Shown: one piece after another, positions 39,101 through 50,174 of the stretch | Position numbering within the stretch: position 1 is the first letter of the stretch | Layout: every line of letters starts with the position of its first letter | DNA from: Paramacrobiotus metropolitanus | Taxonomy: Eukaryota > Tardigrada > Eutardigrada > Parachela > Macrobiotidae | Assembly: GCF_019649055.1 (NCBI RefSeq) | Contig: NW_026570271.1 | Span: 124,001 to 188,000 of the forward strand | DNA length: 64,000 bases | Direction: 5' to 3' | The notes under the pieces: generated by a model | Seen by the model: only the letters and a program-made list of their open reading frames with translations | Databases searched by the model: none | What the model was told of the DNA's origin: nothing | Position numbers and translations under genes: made by a program

Positions 39101-42100
39101 AACCCTCCGCACGAAGTTTGGCAGTATCAGCAGGCGTAAGCTGTCTTTCCTTCCCATCAGTTTCTTCGTTGTTTGGCCGTGCTGTGCTGGTCAGTACAGC
39201 TGCAAATATATGACGTATATTACGAGAAACTTCTTTTAAACTTTTGTAAATTCGAAATATAAAGCTATTTCCATAATTATAAATACGTAATAAATAACAG
39301 AAGTCCAGAAAGAGGCTTGCAAGCTGCTTGCTTGATCATTAAAGGTTGGACTACCGCAGTAGCTTCGCCTGACTATCCGCTGACAGTGGAAGCTGGGAAC
39401 AGAGGCGATAAAACATTACCATGTCGCTAATAATGTAAGCGTTACTCTTACGATTAATTATTGGTAGAGGAGGCGGTAAAGTTATGATGGTATGGTTTCG
39501 GATAACCATGTCCTCAATACTTTCCATCAGTGAAGTCATAGCCTTACGAGATGCTTGAATGTCATCAGTATCTGTAAAACAAATACGAAAAACATCAAGA
39601 TAATCGCCAAAAAGTACTGTATTGTTTAGCGGAAGCTTACGGTACATACTTCAGATCCACTGCAGTAAGACCTAAGAAGGGTGGTAAGAAGCGCGATTGC
39701 GGTGCTGCATTCCCAGCGGCGAAATCGATTAAGTATTTTAAACATTTATCCGCTATGGTGCGCTGCTCTTAAAAATGTGCATCCCTTTACTAAACGTACT
39801 AGAAGCTTGTACAGATTTTTTTAAGACTCATTTCTTGTTGGCCGTCGTTCGGGTGGGCAATGTAAAATATACGTAACAGGATTTCCTCTTTCAAGGGATT
39901 TTTTGTCGACAATCTCCTCCTATTAATTCTCATGGTTTCGGATCGTGTGGTTGCTTTGGGATTCATAACGCTGAAATCGGAGCGATTCCGAGACTTTTCA
40001 TCATTTTGACTGTACATTTCGATAACGATCACGTTTTTCAAATTTCCTGAATGTACACTGTACAGAAATTTGAAAATTCATTATTTTACATAGTCACGAT
40101 TTATTACTCACAACTTCCATTTTTTCTTTACACATATACATGCTAGCGTGATAGACTCTGACCACAGATCCACTAAAGTGCTTTTGTGCGGCTTGCCCAG
40201 AGTTTGTAAACAAAAGATTTTATTTTCACTGTGAGATCAGCACTTGCTTTCCGCAGATTTGTTTGCAAAATAAAGATGACAGCCGTGGTGGCTTAGAAAA
40301 GCTTAATATTCGAAGATTAATTTAAAAATTAATGTAAAGATTAATTTTCAAATTTTTATTTTGTTTTATCAGAAAAATGGAATGCGTGGGTGATCGGTTG
40401 TTCAAATTATCCATTGTCCATTGTTTAGGAAAGTCGAAGTGAAGTATACACAATTGAAGAAACTCGGGTTAACCAGCGAACAGTTGTTCGCTAATCCCAT
40501 CGAAATTTTTCATAATTCTAGCAAGTAAATAAAGTGATAGTAGATAAGAATGTGCATACCTTTCTGGCTCTCCGTGTTGCGGAATCCATTAGTCGCATCA
40601 GATTTCTGTGACCTCTGTTGATTGCGTTTTGGCACGCGTTTTGGCACCAAACTTCCATGGTTTACAACAGTGCTTGCGCGTTTGCGCGTGGATGCTTGAC
40701 TGCGCTGAGGTTTCGTGGTCCTGGCTGGCTTGCAGTTCGGAGTACTGAAAGTTGGTGGCATAAGAGAGAGCTGGCGTCGTGGACGGGATCTGAGAGTACT
40801 GCCAGCACGCTCCGCCGGGAGACCCACTGTCTCGGTCATATCGAGGATGTGGTACTTTCCTCCAAGGAACTGATCATGAGAATCCGGTCGCGGCTTCTCT
40901 GAACCATTGACCACTGCCGACTTACGGCAGCCCGTTTCTGAAAGTTGCAGTAAAATTGTTCAAGAATCAAGAAATAGTAAAGAACAGCTTCTTGCACTCA
41001 CTGAATTAGGTAGATCAACTGGAAAAAATAGGATTGTGTGAAATTCATAGCAAATAATTTTTTGTACTCCGTTGTATTTTAAAACCCGTGCTGTTACATA
41101 CAAAGACAATGTACGTTTTAATGGGTAGTTTTACCAGCATTGTTTCTCTCGGAATCCGAATTTTTGGCTCTATCCTCAACTCCGTGCGCATGCAAAGGGC
41201 GCTGAACAGTGTCGTCATCGTGAAAATCAGTATCGCTGAGATCGGAACCAGAACAAACATCTTGTCTCGATTGGCATCCGGAAGGGTCCGGTCTGGCATA
41301 TACTAACCGATTCACCTTTGGGCGCTTTGCGGCAGCGTCCTGATCATCGCGCTCAGTAATTCCCGGTCCGTGTTCGATCACACACCCCTTGCAGCCATGC
41401 GATTCCGGTCGGCGAACCGCGAAAACTTCTGCGTTGGTAGTAGGTTGCACAATCGAAGCGTTCAGTTTCAACTGTCGATCAACTTCCTTAACTGTTCCTT
41501 TGATGTTACAAGCAGAAACATTAGCATCTATGGTTTCTTCGTCGTGGTTATGGAGTTCAGCGCCCTGATCAACCTGCTGCACTGTCGACGTTATACCAGG
41601 CGATAGTTGAACGACAGTTGCATGTCCGTCGGTACCGGCATCAACTGGTACTGTTACATTAACTTTGCGCATAATATATGTTCCTGAGTAGCCGCGATGT
41701 AAAAGTTGCAGGACTGCTTTCGCTTGCTCATCGCTAAGGCGGGGCATTCGCGGCAGGATTCGCCGCATTTTTTTCACGGTCGTCCCACCAACCCTGAGCT
41801 GCTTCGCAGTCTGTGACGGTCGATTTTTCCCTTTGCGTACAGGCTGCCCGATCTGGTTTTTCGGCGCTTCAGTCGGCTTCATTGGAAGAGCGGAGTTCTC
41901 CTCCATACCGAGCAATGTTTTGATTGTATTCACAGGGAGACCCACGCGTTCCGCGATTTGCGGCAGTGCGCATCCACCCTTGTGTAGTTCGCAGATTAGC
42001 CGCCCTTTTTCTTTATCCAGTATCTGTGGTATCTTCTTTAGTTGGCAACTTTTATGTTCATCAATAAAAAGTACGGATGCCGGCAATGTGAATGGTTGAC
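36113..42100 (-). CDS. Gene D: paralogue assembled from phase-1 cassette exons
   Basis: Minus-strand exons: 42100-41135 (core), 40937-40560, 39199-38891, 38053-37783, 37052-36903, 36630-36113 (stop). The core, 40937, 39199 and 37052 exons begin and end in phase 1 with open frames, and the last begins in phase 1, so they can be joined freely. The core keeps about three HTH-like units before a divergent linker; exon 39199 encodes another HTH (around LRAEGWSWNKIAEQF); the last exon has the exon-2 module (LRREGCSYEAIKQQL) and ends without zinc fingers. Exon 38053-37783 ends in phase 2 unless it is an alternative last exon using the TAA at its border. A phase-1 acceptor at 39571 also opens a frame ending near 39351. 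The core's acceptor (CAACAG|GTCAACC) is shared with A, B, E and F. No first exon with a start codon was found. Confidence 0.6.
37783..38053 (-). CDS. YDDFFGG-module exon of gene D
   Basis: Acceptor GCAATTTTCAG; the frame reads PEPTLYDDFFGGIKYH, then RAGLATDRVRSIL and KRQRYPYIWHVLYHR, then TAA. The homologous exon at 58330-58067 keeps LYDDFFGENYRL, KRQRCPYIWDVLFHR and the same CACAGGTAA ending, where the stop overlaps a usable donor (AG|GTAA). A shorter relative lies in exon 40937-40560 (HDQFLGGKYHILDM). The module may be another small helical DNA-binding unit; that is inference. Confidence 0.6.
38163..38607. mobile_element. Fold-back element with repeat-built arms
   Basis: The left arm (38163-38265) is an array of about five 18-base units (CACCATTCATTTTGTC). 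The right arm (about 38540-38605) carries the same units inverted. The centre holds CCTAAGAAA-like motifs and two related CAGTAATCGTT(C/T)T segments. It lies between D exons 39199-38891 and 38053-37783. Target duplication not identified. Confidence 0.6.
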
Positions 42101-42141
42101 CTGTTGCAACAAAAGTCTTTGTGATCAAGAGCTTTATTTTA

Positions 42142-42705
42142 GGTGACCACTCCGTACACACCCTTTCACACCCTTTCACTCCGTACACAACCTTTTTGAG
42201 CACTACCTTTTACTCCGTACCCAACCTTAATCTGCGTGCACTATCATTTATTTTTTTATTTTTTCACATCACAGTTATTTCTGGAACTGCCACTTTTTCG
42301 TTAGCAGCAGTTATTGCTGCATATTTCAAAGTATCATCGGCAGTTACAAAATGGAATTCCCGTGAGAAAATAATTCTAGGCGCCCTTGTGCCAGTTTTCC
42401 TTCGCAGAGTTTGGAGTTTGGACAGTGGTTTGCTAGTTTGACATAGTGCAATTTTCGTTGTCCGAGCTTGATGTAGTGCAAAAGTATTAGAGAAAATGCT
42501 CCAGATTACCATAAGTATACATAACAGATCAAAAAGCTTAAAAGAACTTAATTGCAGTAAACGTTTGATAAAACGTTTACTGATCGTGGATGGGTAGTGT
42601 ACCGAGTGAATGGTAGTGTCAAAGGTTGTGCACGGAATGAAAGGTAGTGCAAAAGGTTGTGTACGGTGTAAAAGGGTGTGAAAGGGTGTGTACGGAGTGG
42701 TCACC
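42142..42705. mobile_element. 564-bp fold-back transposon with 9-bp target duplication
   Basis: TTTATTTTA flanks both sides (42133-42141, 42706-42714). Ends begin GGTGACCACTCCGTACACAC and are inverted for roughly 90-110 bases, made of repeated (A/T)CTCCGTACACAACCTTT units. A 9-bp duplication with long inverted repeats suggests a Mutator-like non-autonomous element; coding capacity is absent. It lies just upstream of the core exon of gene D, and the long frame starting at 42203 begins inside it by chance. Confidence 0.8.
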
Positions 42706-42714
42706 TTTATTTTA

Positions 42715-43914
42715 AGTGTACTCTAATTATTTTTACTGCCCGAGAGGCGCATAGAATCGTTTCGGTACAAATATGTAGAAGTGTGCAATTTTGACTTTTA
42801 AGTATAGTATGTATACGAATAAATTCCTTCAATTTGTCGTTCATTCTTGGGGAAACTTGCCGCTTCTCTGCTTATAAGGGAAACTCCGGGACATTATGGA
42901 ATGGAAGATTTACAAGCGCCCCGTGTAACAGCGTAATGTGCTTTATATTGGAAAGTTTTGAAAATGTTCAAAAATCTGGACTATTGTTGTCTAACAAAAG
43001 CAAATTTATCTGAAAGGCGGCCGCTCGAGTTGGCTGCTGTAACAATGCATTTCGTACCGAAGAAAACAGCCAAAAACAATCATTTTGGCTAGGTATGAGT
43101 GGCCTTCGCCTTTGGATAACTCTCGCGCTCGTCCAAATAGGCCCATTTAATCTATCAAAATTTTATTAAACGGCTCGTGACAGTTAAGTTCTTATTATTT
43201 TGTCTGAATTCATTTCAGAATTTATTTGCTTTTAAATCGTTCAACCATTTTGGTAAAACAATATCAACTGAACCCTCCAAAACTGCACATTTCAACCGTT
43301 TCCGGTGGGAGAACAAATGCAAGCCTCCCGGTTGTGGCAGTCTGATTCCGCTTTTCTGTGACATAATATAAATGATTTACATACTATGAATGAAATGGAA
43401 GAATACTGCTCAAAAATGTCTTAAATGGTTGTTAGGCCGCTCTGCATTAACTAGGGCGAACTCATTAACTTGGCCGGCGTGGCGAGCAAGAAATTTTCGT
43501 GTAGATAACCGATACACCGCTACAGTCTCCTTTTAAAGAAAGCCCGCTTTTATGGTGGTTGCTGGTGGTCCATAATTGGTTCACAATATGTCGCAAGACC
43601 GAAAAATTTCGTTCTCGAATATTGTTCAAAATTTGTGGAACCGAGGATATAGTTCCACTGCGGACATCCATGAACAGCTTAAAAAAATTAATGTGCTAGG
43701 TATTCACTTAGCGTTGATATGTAATTCGAGTATGAGTAATTTAACGGTAGTTTCTTCCCCGTATAATCCCTTTTGTGACAGACGGTTATTGTATCATAAT
43801 TATTTGAAGATCTACTGTGCCGTATACCTGATCAAATTTTTATCCACAAAAATTAAAATAATAAAGCAACAGGAGCGCTACAAACAATAACAGCATCGAC
43901 AAATGTGTTAAGTT
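42715..43914. other. No supported gene
   Basis: Contains CATTTCGTACCGAAGAAAA near 43050, related to the ends of the element at 14357. A 68-codon minus frame (43671-43465) and a 104-codon plus frame (43576-43890) overlap each other, and neither has further support. Confidence 0.4.
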
Positions 43915-46900
43915 ATTGTTCCCTTCCAACTGCAGAACAAATCAGACTCCATAAACTAAACTTTTTGATATTATTGACGAAGGATGGAATGTAATAGATA
44001 ATACATACGAGAGTATGTGGAGCAACCGCTGGAGCGGAGGACAGTATGTCGAACGAAATCGGCAAATTTGTCGAACCCCAACCCCACACCAGGATTTTGC
44101 TTTTCGTCTGACAATGTATTACCCAGAAAACGCAGTTTAGGAATGCAGACGTGTGACGTAAGCCCTTTCTGTGCCTAAAGCAAGCGTACTGCTCAGTATA
44201 GACAAGGCTTTTCATACCACAATTAACTTTTTATTTCGTATCGGAACAAGAACATAGGAGACAGCTGAAGACGGGTCAACAGCTGATATTATAATTTACG
44301 GCCGGTAGAAAATGCGCTGGCCATTACGGTCTGAACAGTCACAAAATTAATGTTACAATCGCTGTCCAGCCACTCTGCCCATTAAATTGGCTTTCCAGGG
44401 ATGGCAGCCACCAAGCGCCAACTCATAAAAGTTTTATTTGTTATGATTCCACTCTTCCATCGAATGATTGCTTGAGTGATGCAAACTTTAACGCGAGTAA
44501 AAATCGCGTTAAAAGTACGAGTACGCTTCTGTTCGTTGATGTTTAGTTATTGTGCAAGAACCATTCCGGGTTGACATCATTCGCGTACAGGTCGGACCCT
44601 TGAACTGAATTGATTTTCAAAGGACTTTAGTTGTGTTATTGTGGCAAGAATTGTGCATAATAATATTATCGGAAAATTTGTCAAGCACTTCAGCCACATA
44701 ACCAGAGAATAATATTGCGAATGTCCGTTATTTTTATTTACAAAATTGCCGATGAAAACAACAACTGCTTGCTGGCTGTTTTTCTACTAAAAGAAAACTG
44801 TACAGCGCACCCGCACTGGCAGGCACTGTCTCGCGACTTGTGACCCTGTGCGGCGAGCACTGCGTAACCGATAAATCAACCGTTTTAATAATATTTCCTC
44901 AACCATTTATTTCTTCGTTATTTAGTTATTTAACCACGTTGTACCGATCGCCGATCGGTAAGTCCGCGAATATCTGACGTATAACGATAACCTTTAATTT
45001 ACTAAGTAAGTTAAAAACTATCAGAAAATTAGAAAACTTACCATCGGTGGTCCTTTCTTCGTGGTTACGAGCATACGTGTGATCAAAACCGGGATAAAAT
45101 GCAAGTCTGTGCTCAGCGCCGAGGTCATTATATTGCACCATAGTGTCCGCGTTGCTCGGCGGACGCTTATCCGGCGCGTTCGCATCTTGGTCGACCAGAT
45201 CCCCTTTTTTTGGGGTGCTATCGGGAAATACAAGTGAGGCTTGTATGCGGGCGTCAGACAGTCGTGGGCATCCTTGGCGGGTTATCCCCTTCTTTAGCAA
45301 TAATAAACTAAGGAACCTCTCCGATAGGTTGTACTTATTTCGGATATTCTGCACACTGTAGCCCAATCTGAAGTAGTTCAGTATTTGTTCTTCTCGCTCC
45401 GGACTGATAACAGTGTTATCCACTGCGGTAAAACTTCGTCCGGCGTACCCAAGTGCAGCGTTAGCGCCGTCGTATGCTACGTTGACCTCGCGAATAATCT
45501 CTGTCATTGGGTAGCCAAGATCGAACAGTTCTATGATTTTTGTTCTTTGATCGTTTGTAACGCCGGCCGTTAGTAGTCCGTGTCTCACGGTTGTTACGCT
45601 AGTGTTCAGCTGCTTGGCGATTTGTTCCGGCCTGTACTCTCCTTTACGCGCCAGTTCCATGATCTCGTTTCCGTGTTTTCGGGGCAGCATCATTATCCGA
45701 GTATATTCTTCCTAAGCAAGAAAGTTTCGCAGTGCAGACAAAGTGACGCCCACGCGTTCGGCGATCTGCTGCCCGTATAGCCATAAATGCGTAGTTCGCG
45801 AATTAGCCGTTCTTTTTCCTCATCCATTTCGTTGTTTGACATCTTTTGCAGCAATCAGTATGAGTATCGCTGCGAATGGTTGAGCTGTTGTAAAATCGCC
45901 ATTAACAAATCAAAAATGTGGAATTACAACAATATTGCGGAAATAACTGTTACGACTGGAAATGTAATGCCAATATGCACGTTTACCAATGCCGCATTTA
46001 TTACAGTATGATGCATTATTTTATATTGGTCGCTTGCGTAATGATAACGGTACTATAACCCTGTCGTGTTTACAAAACTTGCTCCAGGTCAGCATTCGCC
46101 GGTTGTGCTGCGCTAACTTTAACGAAAACTAAGTGCTGAAACAAACCCTATTCGCAACCAAAAACGAATTTTATGATATCCGTTATGATATCTGATATTT
46201 ATGATATCTTTTATGATATCCTCTGAACTCTTAATTGGAGCAATCAAATTATTATGTAAGAGGTCAAATTTGCTGTAAATTTAAAGTAGTTATTATGAAT
46301 TAATTGGCTCTTTGCTGTCGCAATTTTCTCCGACTTTGGTCGTTAAAAAATTTTGCTGTTCGGAAGGTTGTTGCCGTTGTTTTTTCTAGCAAAGGCGCAT
46401 TGGATCACACTCATCACAGATAAGTTTTGTACGAAACTTTGTAAGCTTTTTACGTAGATTGATTTTGAGACCAGCTAGAGTTATTCTTTCACAATCAGGC
46501 CAACCCACCGTCGGGGCGTAATAGTAACGGCGCAGCTCTACGCCTGCGCTAGAATACATCCAGGATATTACTCCTGCCGGCAGCAGGGATTTTGGGGTTC
46601 AAAATAGAAAGGGCTCTATGCGATAGGCGTACAGATTACCAACATCAGGTAAACAATTCAATGAACTCTTTCCACATTTAACGGCTAGATTTATGGTCAA
46701 ATTTTCTCCCGATGCCTCCTCGGATGCTGCAGCACGAAAAATGACTTGGCGGTATTCTGTTCCCGAAGAAGAGTCTTAAAAATCGAAGAAAAATACTGCT
46801 CCCGAATCTGTTCCCTTAAGACGACAAGGTTTTCAGCTTGTCTGCGCGTAATGCCTAAATTTAGGTCCATACTCAGCGTAGTACAGATCAAACATGAGAG

Positions 46901-49130
46901 CAAACTCATTTATTGGCAAGTATTGAATACGAAATGTGAATAAGACATAAATCAGTACATAAATTCACAGCATATCCATAAATTCACAGCATATCCAGAA
47001 TTACAAAATTATTAACTACTTAGAAGTTTAACATTCGCGACGTAAACACTTACCAGCAATATTTCTTGTGCTTAGGAGTACAATCCCTGTCGTAACATGA
47101 CGGCCGATATGCAATAATTTCAAGATTTAAACGGATTAATCAGTTTTTCATCCACAGAAAGTCCCGGCGTGATAAATTACCAATATATTACTAAAATTAG
47201 CACTTATGCTATTAGAAGAGGGCAAATAAATGGTTAACTTGTAGCGTTCAAAATAATATTTGTGCACCAGACTGTGCAAATCAACTTTTTCGAAAGATTA
47301 GTCGATGCAGATTAGCCTGATTAAATTATACAACCCTCCAGGAAAAGTGTATTTGAAGGCCATAGTGGGTTCGTTCCCGGACGATACCCATAAGATCGGA
47401 ATTTTGACTTTATCTGAGAAAGCCTGATAAAAGAAAATGCTACTGAACTCTTAGCAAGCGCAACCCTTTGCAGCAGCAGGGCAAAACACGGCGCGGTAGG
47501 CTGATCGCTATCTTACTGCCTAATTTGAAAAGATTTCCTCCACTAGACCGAACAGGCTCACAACAGAGACGGGTCAACACCGGACCTCTTTCGTACGGCT
47601 GAACGGGCTAGTTAACCGGCCGAGTAAATGGAGTGCACAGTCTACTCGATTTAAGCTACCGAGGAATAATCAACGACTTTGCCCGTGTTTGTGCAGCTTT
47701 GTTATAATAGAATCCGCTTCAAATTACGTACCAGCCGAGGGATGACAGCAAGCAAACGCTAACCGGCGAAAATTTAAAATTTTGATAATCTGAAATGAGC
47801 TTTTGCTGCTATCGGTTGATTACACTTATAAGTTATAACTAACTGATGATATCTTGGTGCCGCAAATAAATCTTTACTCGGGTATTCAAATGATCTGTTA
47901 TTCTGATATTATTTTGCCTTTGAGCTAGCTGAGCGAGAATTAAGTTAACTGACACCGTTGTATACGTGTACTGTAGACTTTGATAACCCAATAAAATGTA
48001 AACTATAGTATGCCCTACTCCAAGATCGGTACGTTGGATACTTCAGTGTGTCATAAAGGCAGCTCGCGAATTTTTGAATTTTTTTAGACAACAGCGCATT
48101 CGCAACAATTTTTTATAATTTATTATAAATTCTGCAATAAATTATTTGCAGAGTAAGCCGCCCTTTTGTTACGAAAATCAGAAAAAGCAGATACGACTGT
48201 GAAGCATTTGAAAGTTTGCAAACGTATTACACTGTCACACAAAGCGGTTGTAATTTTTTCTAACACCGGAAGTTTTAGATTTTTCTTCATATTAAAGTTT
48301 CAGCTTGAAGTTTTCAGTGAAATATAAATCGCGTTATATAGGAAAAGTATTTCCACAAAAGGATAGGATGCATAAATCCCACGTGTGTTACCAGCCTTTG
48401 CTTGAGCCGCCTGTGTCTTTAGCATTCAAGTCGGCCGTTTAAAAAAATGTTGTTTCAATTGCCTTTGCCTGTTTATTAACGCTTATTGGTCAAATTATCG
48501 TCTACACATTGACGTTTCCAGACTTCGCAAGATTTTTGCTACAACGTCGCACATCGTTGATCAACGCAAGAAAAACCACGGAATCTAGGTCAGAAGAACA
48601 CTCGAAAACGATGTTTCCGGCGAACGTCTGTTAACGTTGACAGTGCTGACGTCGTCGTCGGCAACAACTACTTCTGCCGTTTTCATTTTTTCTCAGATTA
48701 GATCTGAAAGCGATTATATCAGCTTATTTCCAGCTGCTTTGGTGCTTTTGGAATATTACAAGGTTGATAATTGTGGGTCAATCTGACGGAAATTTGCTTA
48801 AAGTTTTTTTGTCGCCCCTATAAAATCTGTGTATTTTTAATAAAACACAGTTTTGCTACATAATCTATGTAATCAATCTAGTAAAACATAAGAAGAAAAA
48901 CATGTAATGTCACCTCGGTTTATTATATAACAAGTGTAATAAAACTAAGAACACAAACGAAAAGGCAAAAAAAGATAAAAAAACCTAAGAAAACACAAGA
49001 AAAACAAAAATATAAGGTAAACATAAAAAGACAATAAGATCTGTTTCGAATTTTTCGTTCCAGTAGGTACTTCGTCAGAGCGCTGGTAATCCTTCTTCAA
49101 GGCCGACGTTACCAGAGAATACGTGCAAAA
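43915..49130. repeat. Segmental duplication 2, left copy (contains E)
   Basis: Bases 43915-44880 match 50175-51300 plus 52320-52450 (for example GCTTTTCGTC and TATTACCCAGAA(A/G)ACGCAGTTTA). Bases 44925-49130 match 59610-63990 (pseudogene E against F's core exon, TACCGGACGATACCCA-like segments, and GAGGCCGACGTTACCAGAG near 49098 and 63941). Same orientation throughout. Confidence 0.85.
45042..45884 (-). pseudogene. Pseudogene E: isolated HTH core exon
   Basis: The conserved acceptor (CAACAG|CTCAACC) and a consensus donor (GATG|GTAAGT) bound 843 bp, consistent with a phase 1-1 core exon. HTH units 2-4 are open (from MMLPRKHGNEIMELARKGEY through IREVNVAYDGANAALGYAG to YNLSERFLSLLLLKKG). Near its 5' end the frame changes after MDEEKERLIRELRIYG and a TAG follows the first unit. 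The exon ends in a DHTYARNHEE motif shared with F, and related to DHTFMRDHD in C. None of the downstream exons found in D or F is present in the 1.1 kb that follows, so E is a remnant. Confidence 0.65.
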
Positions 49131-49247
49131 AAAAAGCGTTTAGTCGCTAGCTTGTTTTAACGACGTGAGAGAAACGCCGGCACGGCTGATCTCTCATTCT
49201 GTGGCTCACGAACAGTAGCCTTTGTTCGTATCATCTATCTCCTTCCG
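45885..49247. other. Intergenic duplicated DNA
   Basis: Aligns to 60565-63990. A TATGATATC repeat occurs at about 46169-46222. A roughly 170-base segment at 47572-47765 (GAGACGGGTCAACA to AGGGATGACAGC) is a dispersed repeat also found at 44262, 50947 and 62220. No gene is supported. Confidence 0.5.
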
Positions 49248-49255
49248 TTGACTGC

Positions 49256-49534
49256 TTGGAATGTGAAGTTACCCGTTGCAAGCGGAACGCCTGCCTTATT
49301 ATCTGTATGCAGCGTTCGATTGCTCCATTTACCTGCGTCAGCCAGCCTGGCCAATTCTTCGAAAGCTGTCTGCCTGTTCTCTTTCGCTCAGCGGAGGATG
49401 TTGACTGCATTCGCGAAGATGGTTACTGGTTGTGTGCGATCTGTGTCTGGCATTTTGTTTATGTATGCGGGCTGGAATTTAGAAGTTGTTCAGTGATTGT
49501 TGAGTGTGTATTTTGCCGTGTTATAACTTATTGA
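49256..49534 (+). CDS. Cys-rich open frame, 92 codons, unassigned
   Basis: The frame holds 13 cysteines in 92 residues, spaced CxxxxC, CxxxxC, CxxxC, then a DGYWLCAIC segment. Base composition is GC-richer than the surroundings. The cysteine density resembles small disulfide-bonded domains, but the pattern fits none I know, there is no signal peptide, and an overlapping frame of 82 codons is also open. It could be one exon of a larger gene or chance. Confidence 0.25.
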   Translation: MECEVTRCKRNACLIICMQRSIAPFTCVSQPGQFFESCLPVLFRSAEDVDCIREDGYWLCAICVWHFVYVCGLEFRSCSVIVECVFCRVITY

Positions 49535-50174
49535 ATTTTACTGAATTTACTCGCCATCCCACCCTGACGCTTGCTTCTTCCAAGTATGTCTTCCAAGTAT
49601 TTTTTTCGTTATGTAGCAAACTCTCTCCGCAGCGCTGTACAAAATTCTGATTAAAGGTCTGACTTCACCCGCGCAGCTCTCTTGCTATGGTACGCGCAGA
49701 CCGCACCGGAAGGCAGTCTCATCCCTTGGCCACCAGTCAGATGGTGGTCCCAACTCCCTTGGTGGGAGTCACCTGGACACATATCATTTGTCGACCTCCC
49801 TGGCCACGCCTCAGGTGTCTGCGATTGCATACAAGCGCATACGCATACATTCCTTCCCGGTGGACATGCATGTTCTGACGATACCACGAGACTCAGCGGC
49901 CGAGCTGAGGCTGGCCATTTGTCCCGAACCATTTGTCGGCGTTTCTCGAACAAAGGCGTTAAATAAGATTGCTTACTAAACATTACTTTGGTTACTTCCG
50001 CTTTATAAAGAATTGTACGGCCAGCGCGAAGCTTACATGATTAGCAGCCAATGTACCAAACCAAACCTATACCAGAGTTACAGCCAATGTTACGAGTTAG
50101 TATAATTGGTGCCGCCATCATTGATAACGAACAAACGGTTACATACAGATAGACAGCAAAAATTACAAATATGT
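49535..50174. other. GC-richer stretch with unresolved open frames
   Basis: At 49650-49980 several overlapping frames are open on both strands. One plus frame, ending VHVLTIPRDSAAELRLAICPEPFVGVSR-like, looks the most protein-like, but no splice pair fixes it. Not called as a gene. Confidence 0.3.

Noticed and set aside
42101-42203. Start of gene D at the first Met of the long frame (42203)
   Set aside because: That Met lies inside the 564-bp transposon; the conserved acceptor places the exon start at 42100.
47460-47770. Possible rRNA fragment (GACGGGTCAACA, CGAGGAATAATC)
   Set aside because: I could not match it to conserved rRNA core sequences; it behaves as a dispersed repeat.
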